A model generated the notes under the pieces. That model did not search any database. It saw only the letters and a program-made list of their open reading frames with translations, and was not told the origin of the DNA. From the NCBI GenBank assembly GCA_005281725.1, contig SSBO01000008.1:2953680-3017679 (forward strand): a stretch of 64,000 bases of DNA, given 5' to 3'. The stretch's first letter is position 1. The number at the start of each line of letters is the position of its first letter. Positions 38,622 to 50,100 of the stretch are shown piece by piece. This stretch comes from Wuchereria bancrofti (taxonomy: Eukaryota; Nematoda; Chromadorea; Rhabditida; Onchocercidae). Made by a program: the position numbers and the translations under genes.

Positions 38622-41600
38622 TCACAAATCAGTGATTGGTTTTGAATCGCCACCGGTTCGTACCCAATGTATATGACAATTTTTGCATAAAAGATGATCA
38701 TTTAATGGATAGCAACGTTTTTCCGGTTCATCTGTTAATTGCATACCGCAACCCTACAATAATAAAACAAGAGATGTGTGTGAAAGATAAATAAAAATTA
38801 AAATTAGAAACTAAATTTTTTGAATTTCAATTGTATTCTCTCTTGCTTTCTCCCTCTCTCTCTCTCTCATTTTTTGCGGTTTCTTTCAGACTAGACAAAA
38901 ATATATTTCGGATCAATAAAAATGTACAATCAAAGCAAAACTGAAATATTATCAGTGAAAGGTTCCTGATAAGGAAAGATACCGAAAAATGATCAAAAAA
39001 ATCAAATATTGAGAAAATTCTTACCTTACAAACATAGCATTCAATATGATAATCACGATTAATTGCAACAACATGAACTGTCTCTTCGGTTCCCTGAAAA
39101 TGGAAGAAAAAATTTTTTATCGATGAATTCCAAACAACAAGAAATATGACAGAAATATCCATTTCAAAAGTTTAATTATTGTTATAAAATGATATCAGTT
39201 AATCCATTTGTTCCTTTTTCTCCGCGTAATATCAAATTATTTGTGAAAAAAAAAAAATTGTTTAATGGAAATATTTAAAAATTCACTTTATTAGGCATAA
39301 TTGTTTTTTGACATGCGGCACATTTTGGCGCAAAAAGTCTATGATAATCTTCGGTACAGTATATATGACCTTCCGAATCCAAAGCAAACGGAACACCATC
39401 CAAACAACTTTTACATTTTTCACAACGGAAACATCGTGGATGATAGGATTTCCCAAGTGCTTGTAAAACCTATCAATTTTTTCTTATCAAATTTAAAACA
39501 ATAAAAATGCTTCCATTTTTCTTAACAAAAAAAAAAAATGTTTGTTTATTTAATCTTTCATATGCTGTTTTTAGCTCACTTTAAAATTTACATCTTTTCT
39601 ATTAGAGGAATTAATTTAAATTTATTGCACAAATTTCATTTGTCAAAGTTAACAGTAACATTTCCAATTAATCTAATCATTAATTACAATGATACATACA
39701 TACCATATCCATAATAAAATGTGAGCATGCAGCGCATCGTTCTGCATTTTCATGCATTCCACTGTACAGGTAATCTTCTTCACAATATTTTTTCCCTCGA
39801 GTCTAAAAATTATCAATTCTGCCTAATTTATTAATTAAGCAACTTAAAATGCATTACATTTCAAAATTACTTTGATATGGAAATTTTTACTGTAATTGAG
39901 TAAGTTTTAATTATTAATTGTTGTGAATCTCAAAGCTATATCAAAGTTAATTTTTTAAAAAATTTCAAGAATTCATTTTCTTGTCATTTCCTTCAAATGA
40001 AATTGTGAAATATTTCGCTAACAATTTATAATTTACTTTATAAAATTTTTTTCCTCGTAATGTTCGTCCACATATATCACAGGTAAAGCAATTCTGATGA
40101 TATAACTGCCCAAGTGCACAGGTAGCATCCATTTCTTCCATAATAGCTTTTTTACATAAATCACAGATACCAATCGGTTTTCGATTCAAATTTAATTGTT
40201 TTTCCAAGTTATTCGTTATTTCATCATATTTTTTACGTTGTAATGATACGCCAGAATCCGTGGATGCTACTGAATCCATACTCTTTTTTCGCCATGGTGG
40301 TATTATGGTGAAATTACTTTTCGGCTGTTTATCATCGTATTTGTTTGGAATATTTGTCGAAGGAGGCTGCTGATTTGCTTAAATTTCCTTTTTTTGAGAG
40401 GAAAATTTGCATAATAATGATTAATTTCTTTCGTTGTTTAATTTATTGCTTAATATTAGTCCAGTTTATAATTTGATTTAATTAATAAAGTGAAGGAAAT
40501 TAAATTAGCTAGTAGAATTTTATCAATTTTTAAAAATACCATTCAAATGGATGTTATTTATGTTTTTCTTTGTAATATTTCCATTCATCAATAACCTTTG
40601 ATTTCGATCAGTATCTGATCCATTAGTCGAATTCTGAAACACGATTTTTTCTATCTTGAAGATTTTTCCTGAAGTTGTAACGTAAAGAGGATTTCAGGAA
40701 AACTCATTGTTTACAGAGAAAAATTCTAAAAGAAACAATAACAGTGCAGTGGTGCTAGTAGCTATATAACGACATTCATCTTTCGTTTATTTCCATTCAT
40801 TTTTAGAATCCTGAATTGAAATTTTTTAAACATTTCAATTCAGGATTCTAAAAATCGCTTTGAAAAATCATAAGGCGAAACCCGATTTAGTCGCCGAATT
40901 GGTGGTCCACTGTGATAGTATATTTTAGCTGGTGAAATCAAAGTATGATAACCATTATCACTATTAGCAGCACATGGTGTTGCCCGATAGGTATCTTCGT
41001 TTGAGTCAGTCCAATTGGTCTTAAAAACGGATGTTTCATCAACAAAACCGGAAATTGTATTATTTTGGTTTCAGTATTAGCTAGCTTATTTGGAGAATAA
41101 GGAGCGTATGATCAAGGAGAATAAATTAGACCTTGAACGGATTTTCAAATTGTCATATTGCGTAGCCTCCTAATGAACTTATGCTAATTTTAGAAAATTC
41201 AGATACCGTGCTTGATTCACTTGTCGAAATCGATGAGTGTGAAATTTCCGTATTACTGGAAACACTTGCTGGACTTATCGAAGCTATATTTTGGGTGCAA
41301 CTTGATTTTTTCCCATTCATTACGCCGGATACGGTATTTTCGTCGGATACAGTAGCCACATTGATATGATGATACTGTATTGGGGTTTTTGTAATGACTG
41401 GTAATGAAAGCTTTCCCTCAGCATTCAGATCTTTGCAGACAGTATTTCGAACAAAATCCGATGATCGAGTTGGTGACTGATGTTGATGTTCGTACCATGG
41501 ATTTAATGGACGACTAGCTGACACTACCTGAAATTCAAATTTAAATTCTACATCCAGAAATTTGTGTTTAATTTTATCTGATTTATATATGAGTTAAATT

Positions 41601-42253
41601 TGATAGCAATAAAAACCAAATTAGCTATTAATTCCAAATAATTACCTGTTCTTTAAGTTTGCTAATTTCTTCCTTACTCATTTCATTTTTGTTATTACTT
41701 TCAACAGGTATGTATGGATTACCGCTACCATTTCTGTTAATCAAACTTTTGCTACTAAAAGATGTTCCTGGTTTCGGATTCCATGTACCATTTCGTACAT
41801 GCTACAAATGAAAGAAAAATATATAGAAATATAAAGTTTAAACTGTGGAATTACATTCAGAAAAAAAAAAGTTAAATTTATTTTCATTTCAAAAGGAAAA
41901 TTTTTAAATTTAATCTTCATACTATCAAAGAGCAAGAATGTTAATTTCAAAAAATTGCTTCCCTCGTTGAAAATTATTCATTTCGTACATTGTTAAATTT
42001 TCTATTTTGTTTTTTTTTTTTTTCATTTTCATTTTTTCCATTTTTCATGCCATATTTCCTTTTTGGAGAATTAATTAATTGAAGCGTAACATACCTTTTG
42101 TTTTTCTAAATTAATATGATGTAATTTTAGTTCGAATTCTTTGCTCATCGTCTTACTATCAGCATCACTAATAAGACGTTGTGGTGGTGGTGGTTGTCCA
42201 AATGTGTCAAGTTCACGTAAAAAATTACGTGTTTCCAATTCTACATCCGTCAT
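38622..42253 (-). CDS. Ajuba/LIMD1/zyxin-type triple LIM-domain protein
   Basis: This is probably a cytoplasmic adaptor at cell junctions and actin attachments that can also signal to the nucleus. Ten exons give about 563 residues: 42253-42095, 41801-41646, 41527-41207, 41019-40882, 40633-40540, 40377-40037, 39802-39704, 39469-39287, 39093-39025 and 38753-38622. Residues 1-360 form a low-complexity S/T/N/P-rich pre-LIM region (RNFLRELDTFGQPPPP near the start). Three LIM zinc modules begin near C361 (CDLCKKAI), C426 (CAACSHFIM) and C486 (CAACQKTIMP) with the expected C/H spacing. CLDGVPF, NRDYHIECYVC and RCYPLNDHLLC favour Ajuba/LIMD1 over zyxin. An acceptor (TTTCTCAG) 16 bases before the ATG suggests trans-splicing. 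The 3' end of exon 3 is uncertain: its open frame meets TGA at 41155-41153, avoided by a donor at 41206. Exon 5 ends in a GTATTT donor. Confidence 0.88.
40799..40855. repeat. Perfect 24-bp inverted repeat inside a LIM-gene intron
   Basis: The 24 bases at 40799-40822 (ATTTTTAGAATCCTGAATTG and four more) are the exact reverse complement of 40832-40855. The loop is nine bases, TTTTTAAAC. The element lies in the intron between exons 41019-40882 and 40633-40540. A transcript would fold into one perfect hairpin. It could be a miniature inverted-repeat remnant, a small-RNA precursor or a splice-affecting structure. Confidence 0.93.
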
Positions 42254-45200
42254 ACCAAATTTTGTATTGCTGAGAAATCTAAATTTACGGTTTCATTCAT
42301 GATAACAAATTAAGTACGCTTCAAAACAAATTTCGTAATACTGATACTAATCGTGTTTTAGGCAAAAGTCAATTTCAGTCAATTCAATGAAGTTTTAGAA
42401 TTTGAGAAATAAATGAATTCTAGGAAAAAAATTTATCTACTTCTGAATTAGCATTTCGTAATTCAAAAGATATCCTTTACAAGTCATTTTTCATAATTTG
42501 AAAATTTCAAATATCATTTATATCTTTTAAAAGAATCAATCAAATCTTGGCTTTAATTACTAATGCATATGTCAACAAGTAATCAACACAGAATTAAATG
42601 GTATCAGCGAAATGATACTGAAAAGAAAAGAATGCCAAATGAACTTTGTGAAGGTTTTCAATGGAAAAAAATGACTAAAACATTATTTATTACCAATTAT
42701 TCGAACAAAAATTAATTATTGAAAATTAAATATGAGAAATATGCTATTTTGCATTCGAATGCAAATTGCTTCAAAAGATGAATGAATGAATGCAATTAGA
42801 TTGTCAAAAAAAAAATTAGTAAAAATAATTAATAAAAATTTTTCTTCCTATCATAGGAAAATACGAAAAAGTGTAGTTTGGCAAAAAGTTTAAATTTAAA
42901 TATCAAATTTAAAACTTAAATTTACCAATAAATAAATAAATAAATGTAAAATAAGCAGTTGCATTATTGTATTCGTATTTTTTCTGGTACAATAATACTA
43001 TAACAATAAATTTTGTCTCTTTTCCAAATGATTTAGCACATCATTGAAAAAGACCCTTCGTTTGATACATAATTGACAAAAAGGTCAGTAAAAGCGAAGG
43101 ATGTAACTATGACATGAAAAGGACAGCGTTACATTTGTAAAATTGTACGCTATTGAAAAGAATGAAAAGGAAGTTGAAATCATTTCGCTTCTCATTTCAT
43201 TTCTTACAGTATTAGTTGAAATTATGGATTATATTAGTCGAAATTACTCAAAAATACTTTTAGATTTAAATTTATTAATATAAAATGGACATTTTCATTC
43301 ATTCATTCGATAAATTGTATCGAATTTAAATGCATTCATATTGTACGATAATTGCAACTAATTATTCGTTCTTGACAAAATGCAAATAAAGATCGATTGA
43401 TTGATTGATTGATTGATCAGAACAATTAATCATTTGCAAGTTAAATGATAGAAAAATGCGTGAAAATGAGATAGATGAAATAATGAAATGAAAAATGAAT
43501 TGGATGTTTTCATCGAATAATTTCAAAAAAAAAAAAAAAGATTGGGAAAGAAATGATCAGTTTTTTTTTTTATAAAGAAAGTTGAGAAATCATAAATTTT
43601 TAATTTTTCTAAAAAATAAATGTTCGAAAAATAATTTTGAATTTTTATAAGATAGTTATAGAGAAAGTACTGATTGGATAAATTGAAGAAATAGAGGAAG
43701 AGGAAAATTAAAAGAAAAAGAGGGAACAGATGTTTCCGAATTTCTTTTTCGTGCCAAGTTAAAGTACACATAATTTGTTTGAAAAAAAAAAAATAGAACT
43801 GAACAGTAGATGATATGAAGCAAAAAATATGCTTAAATGATGATGTTAAATCCTCAATAGTTATACATTCTTATGCTAAGACTAGGTTTTTTTAAATCTG
43901 TTTAAAATTTTTAAGATTGATTTACTTCGAAAAAAGAAAAAACAAAAATAAAATCTTATCATTATTTGAATAGAATTAAAAGTAAAGTATATAAATGAGA
44001 GATAAAAGAGAAGGTTTATAAATAAATAGTTTTTCATAAATTAACAAATATTTTATTAAATTTAAATTTTGGAAAGTATTTCGTTTTTTTAAGAAAAAAA
44101 AAGGAAAAAACTGAATTGGAATGGAAAAGAGAGATGATTTAGGATTAAAATAAATAATAATGAAGATATTTCATTAAGCAAAAAAGTAAATAGTAAAATA
44201 AGCAAGTATGAATAATGTACTTAATTTGTTGATGACAATTAATTAGAAAATTTAAATATTAAAAAAAAAGGTATGGAGGAAATTAGTAATTGAGCAAATA
44301 GAAGCTCTGTTACTTCCTTAAGAAAATATTTTTTCGATTTATCAGTGAATCAGCAAAATGATTACTTTCGATCAATATATGCCAATTTATTGCTTATTTA
44401 TTATTTATTCAGTTTAAGTTTAATTTCACATTTTGTCATGGAAAAAATTTCAGTAATCTGACTTACACTTTTTTTCCTCCCTTTTTTCTATTTTTTATTA
44501 TTTTAACTCTTATTTCATTTGTTAGAAAGCAAAAAAATAATGCAATTACTTTAAGAAATTAACTGATAAATAGCAATAGATATACTTTGGGGAAAAAAAA
44601 AACTTGAAAATCTACTGATAAAATTTCTTTAATTAAAATTTATGTGAATGACACATAGGTCAGTATTATGAATTCTTTTTCCCTTAGTTTCTTTTAAGCA
44701 TAATCAATACTTTAGGTATTTCAACAAATTCAATAAATGGTTTTAACAGCAATTAATGATTAAAAGTTGAAATTCTAATCAATAATCCCTTCTGAACATT
44801 CTCCAAGATTTTGAAATTATGCCATCAAAGAATGCTTAAAACTTAGAAACACTGATGAAAATAGCCTTATCAATGATATCATTTACTTTTAACATTATCG
44901 TTTGAATGAGCATTTAGAGAAGAGCAATTGAACGAAAAGCTGCATTTCAATTAATAAAGTATGTAATCGATTGCCTTTCAAAGGCGGTACTTAAAAACGA
45001 AATAAAATGTCATCCAAGTGTCATCCCGTGGACTACTAGGCCGATTATAAATGATAGAAATGTCGGAAAGCTTTTGTTTGCATTAGCTTTGAATAAATTT
45101 ACTACTTAAACATTTTGTTTCCTTATGCAAATAAACTAAACATCAAATTATACTAAGAAATTCTATAACAATTCGTATTAGCATTGATCAATTATCAGCG

Positions 45201-47099
45201 GAATGATATGATATGATATGTATGTGAGAAATTAAATAAAACTATTTATTACGCTGAAAAATTTGAAATGTTTGCATAAGAAATATTTGAAAGTGATCGT
45301 CTTCTACTTTTAAATGACAATTGTATTTTGCTGATAAGTTTGTAAGGAGAAAAAAAAAAATGGATAGCTTAGCTTAGAAGCGTCAAATAGTACAAAAAAT
45401 AAGTGATAAGAAGTACTTGTTAAGAAAATGATAAGTGATAAAGTAAGAATAAATGAAAAAAATTTAGAACTGAAAACAATTCCTAAAATAAATTAGAATA
45501 TTTCGGGTACACAAGAAACAATGAATGATAAGCACATAAATTAGTCCTTGTTAAATAACATAATAATGCATATTATTTAATTAACTTATAGAAATTAAAA
45601 AAAAAAAAGATGAAAGGAAAATATTTTTAATTGAAATGAAAAGTTTAATCATATATCTAATTTTCACATTAACTTTTAAAAGCATTTTGAGTTATACAAT
45701 AAATGTAAATAAGACAAATATGGTAGTTTGCATATGAAAGGAAAAATTAATCTAAAAGATACATTAATTCATTTCAATTGTATTCATCTAAGCTTAATTA
45801 TTTGAGCATACTTTACATTAGTGTAATTTAAATACTATTGTTGAAGTTTGTTTAAATTTTGAAATTACTACAACAAATATTTCTCAGTGAGATTTTGTTG
45901 TGAGAAAATTCACAAACAATAGCGAATAAAAATTTTCAGCTATGAGCTTAGCTGATAAAAAAAAAAAAGGAGGCGCAAAGGTCATTGGCATGTATGTATG
46001 TCAATTTACCGCCAAATGAAAAAAAAAAAATTATTTGAAAGCAATTAACGGAAAATTAATAATAAATAATAATTAAAAACATGTATGTGTGTCAGTCTGT
46101 CTATTCGTGTAGTAATATCAATTTTAAATTTCAAAATAATATCAATCTAATTTCATAATAGTATCATCTATCAGTTAATAATTTTGCCTCCAATTATCGT
46201 TTTAAACGAATGATTTAAAAAAAAAAATGAAAAAAAAAGGAAAGGAAGAAAAAAAACGGCAAAAATAGAAGATCAATAAAGTGACTGATAAAATATCGAT
46301 AATAGAAAGTGATAATTTAACTTGTAAGTGTAATAAAACGAAGTACTATCAGTGTTATAAATGCAAGCAATGCTAATCACTTAGTAAAATGAATTTTAAT
46401 TTAATATAATTGATGAATCATTACAAATGCAATTACAACAAAAAGCATTTCATCCATTTTTTCATATTTATAATACATTCGATAAAAAATGAGCAGCAAT
46501 TTTTCTTCATTTAAGATTAATTCTTTTTTTTTTTTTTGTTTATTTCTATAATGATATATTTTTGTTTTTGTTTTTTTTTTTTCGAAAAGCAATAAATGAA
46601 AGTCGCAATTGTGGTATAATTTTTTTTACTGTCAGTTGTTAATCATTTCATTTCCTATGATTAACCCTTTAATAAATTGAAATTATCAGAATATTTATTT
46701 ATTGTCTAAATCGTTAAGTAATTTCAGGAAGATAAAAAAAAAAAATGGGAAACCATCTTTTTATTAATTCCAAATCATATTTGTACGAATTTTATCACAA
46801 TTTGTTGATAAATTAGATTTATAGAAAATTACGTTAATAATATGAAAATCATTGATAAATTTGAATTTTGTTAAAAATCTTAAAATTCTACTGATATAGC
46901 ATAGACGCACTATTTGATTGGTAATCGATTTAAAAAGAAAAAATTGTCCACAACTCGCTCATTTGTCATAAATTTTTAAATTCAAAAAAAAAAAATTCCA
47001 TCTTTTCAAAGATTTGAATTTTGAAATTTTGTGAATAATTTGACATTGAAAAAAAAAAAATTTAACGACAGCCAACAATCCCACAATTTTAAACGCTTC
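42254..47099. other. Gene-poor AT-rich tract (left part)
   Basis: About 4.8 kb upstream of the LIM gene start is dominated by A and T runs. A GATT tetranucleotide run lies near 43395-43420. A more complex island at about 44970-45075 (with CATCCCGTGGACTACTAGGC) has short open frames on both strands but no convincing exon. Nothing else can be supported. Confidence 0.5.
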
Positions 47100-47104
47100 T
47101 GTAT

Positions 47105-47187
47105 AACTATACACACATACACATGCACACATACACATACATACATGCATATATACACACACATACAAACACACAGACATACATAAA
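47105..47187. repeat. CA-rich microsatellite
   Basis: An imperfect run of CA, CATA and CATG units (such as ACACACATACACATGCACAC) spans about 80 bases. Minus-strand reading frames through it give repetitive C/V/Y peptides that are not genuine protein. Confidence 0.85.
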
Positions 47188-50100
47188 ATTTTAAATTTTA
47201 TTCTTTCTTTCTTCCCTTTACTATAAAGAAATAAAATAAATGGCATTTTTACAACGAATCATTGATACTCGTAAAGAATGCATTTATTTTCTTTTTCTTT
47301 TTTTTTCATTTTTCCGTAAAATCACACGCAATTAGTGATCGCAACATTCAATTCTTTTTTTTTTTTTTTTTTGAAATAGACTAAAATACGAGTAGAAAAT
47401 TATGAAAAGCAGTTCAGATTGAAATTTGATGAGAAATTTTGTTTATAACAATATGACAATAATGATATGTTTGTGAGTTAACTCGAAAATATTAGAAATA
47501 AACATGCTTTGATGACATGTAGAGAAAAAAAGATAAAATTAGAAAGCAATGGTGATATGACAAAAGCGCTCAGTTTATTTGCATTTCAAAGAATCGAATT
47601 GAAATAAAATTTGAAATGAAGATGGAGATGGACAGAAGGATGCCGCAAAAGATATTAGAGATGTACGATTGAAGAGAAATAGGTGATCATTTGGTATGGT
47701 CTCGATAAGATCTTCTCAAAATGACTAATTCTGATGATGAATCAGATGTGTTTATTTCAGAATGTACTGAAAAGGATTGAAAGGAAGATAAAATTAAATG
47801 AATCATTCATTTCAAACTTAGCTAACGAATTGATTTATTAAAATGAACCATTGAATAATTTATTGTTAAATTAATTTTTGGGAAATAAACATTTAAATAA
47901 CAATTTTGAATATTCCAGTATGAAGAATTATGATACTTAGCAAGAAAAAAAATTAGAAAACGGAAAATAGCACCGGAAATGATTTAGAGGAAATCCAAAT
48001 AATACACTTTAAAAAAAAAAAAAAAATACCGGAATAACATTTGGATTGGTAAGCAAATAAATAGATATTAGCAACGAAAACATTTGTATATCGAAACATG
48101 TCGACCAAGCTTTTACGAAATTAATCATGTAAAAACGGAATGGAATATTATGAGAGAGAGAGAGAGGGAGGGAGAGAGGGAGAGAGAAAGGAAGAGGGAG
48201 GGAAAATGGTTTATAAAAAGGAAATGAATACAAAGCTATATGATTCATTTGCATTTTTACAAGACAAAAAAAAAGCAAAGGTTTTCGTAACTGTCAAAGT
48301 TTAAATATTTTTTTTTTTTACTAATAACTCTGACATAAACTTGAAGTTTCATATGAAATTCTATGTAACATTTGAAGTGGATGAAGAACAAACATAAAAA
48401 TTTCAGACTGATATTGACCATACTAAAAACGAGTTCAAAAAGCGAAAAAAATTCAATGAGTTAGTCCAATTGTAGCAGATGACAACAGCACTTCAATTTA
48501 AACTTTGTAAATTGTTAAAATTGAATGTTAAAATTTACGAGTAATTGTTGGAATTTTAAGTCTGCTCTATATCTAATTCCAAATTTTCAGATAATCCTTG
48601 CATTAGTTTACTATGAGAAGCTCAAATTACCATAATTCTGTTTAAGTTTATTCTTTAATTAAATTTATAGCTATTATAAACTCTTCAACTTAAACTTAAA
48701 CCAGTCAACAAATATATCATATGTTGCAAAACTAACTTTTAAGATCAAATTTCAAGGAAATTTTCTCTCTTTCCTTTAAAAAAAAAAAAACAAATCACTA
48801 AAATTGCAATTCAAACAATTGTGAAAGTTAAATTTTGTAAATAAACAATATTTGATTAGTGAAAAGGAAAAGTTTCAGTTATAAAAGATAATGGAAATGT
48901 AAGAAATGATAGTAGAATCTTAAGAAATTCCAAACTAAAGAAGAACAGTAAAATTTCGATACTTCATAAACAATGTCAAATCCAATGGTCAAACGGAATT
49001 GTATGGACAGACAAATAGTAAATGTATGCATTTCCGGTACCAAGAATATAACAAGTAAACGTATCCGGTAAATGTAAACATTTATATATACACAGTAACA
49101 ATTAAAGGTCATCCAGAATAAGTAATTGAATTTCTTTTTTTTTTTCTTCCCTTTTATTTTTATTTTTTTTTGAAGCGATAGATAAAAATATTCGAATCAA
49201 AAACTGATATATTTCAATTGAGAAATGAATTTCAATCGATGAAAGCTATATAAAATGAATCATTATGAATAATTATTCTTTTAATTTAAAAGAAAAAGTA
49301 TTTGCAGTTTATTCGCTAATTTTAATACAATTAATTCTTCGTTACTGGTTTTTTTTTCTCTTTTAAATTTTTACTAAATTTTGACTACTTTAATTAACTA
49401 AATTTTGACTATTTTAATTAATTAAATTGCTATATCTTTCATTAATAGTAGTGGATTCATTAGTAAAATATCATTTTTTCGTCTTTCTACTAGTAAAAAA
49501 GCATTCAATTTCAATCAATTTACTAAAATAAAAAATGCTAATACAAAAAAAAAAAAGAAAAAAGCTAATAACAATTGAAATGATTGATTTTGTGAAGAAA
49601 CTTAGAAATGTTTTGCAGAAAAAAAGCTGTGAGAAATGAGAAAAAAAATTTGTTGATTGGAACACAAATTCTTAAGATGAAAACCATTAAATCATTTCAA
49701 AAAATTAGTTTAAAGTAAAAATTACTTATTGCAAAAGGAAAAAAGAAAGAATTTAAATGAATATTCTAATAGAAGTGCAAAATGAAATGATAGATGTTTG
49801 AAAATGAGAATGATAAATTTGATATTCATTCGATCTTTATCGTTTTATATTTCAAATCTGATTAATTTGAAGTAATCATATTTCAAGTGATGCTAATCTT
49901 ATTAGTGAGTGTTAAAAGTAAGATAACTTTTTGCGCATTAAAAATTTCACATTAAAATTAAATGTTCTGTTCATTTGATATTTTGGGAAGTTAATGATCC
50001 TTGTGATCTAGAAAAATTTTTTAATTATTTCATTTTAAAATTTAAATTTTGCTTTACAAATCTTTATCATTATTAATAATGAAACATATAATCAGCATTT

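Noticed and set aside
41153..41155. In-frame TGA as a selenocysteine codon
   Set aside because: No SECIS-like element was recognised, the region is not a redox domain, and a simple alternative donor removes the TGA.
38641..42253. Zyxin proper rather than Ajuba/LIMD1
   Set aside because: LIM linker motifs (CLDGVPF, RCYPLNDHLLC) fit Ajuba/LIMD1 better, but the distinction is based on memory of the families and is not certain, so no symbol was given.
46959..47246. 95-codon minus-strand ORF
   Set aside because: It is produced by the CA microsatellite and flanking T runs, with repetitive C/V/M/Y content.
48879..49112. 77-codon minus-strand ORF rich in F, Y, I and L
   Set aside because: No domain or convincing splice context was found. 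The hydrophobicity follows from AT-rich sequence.
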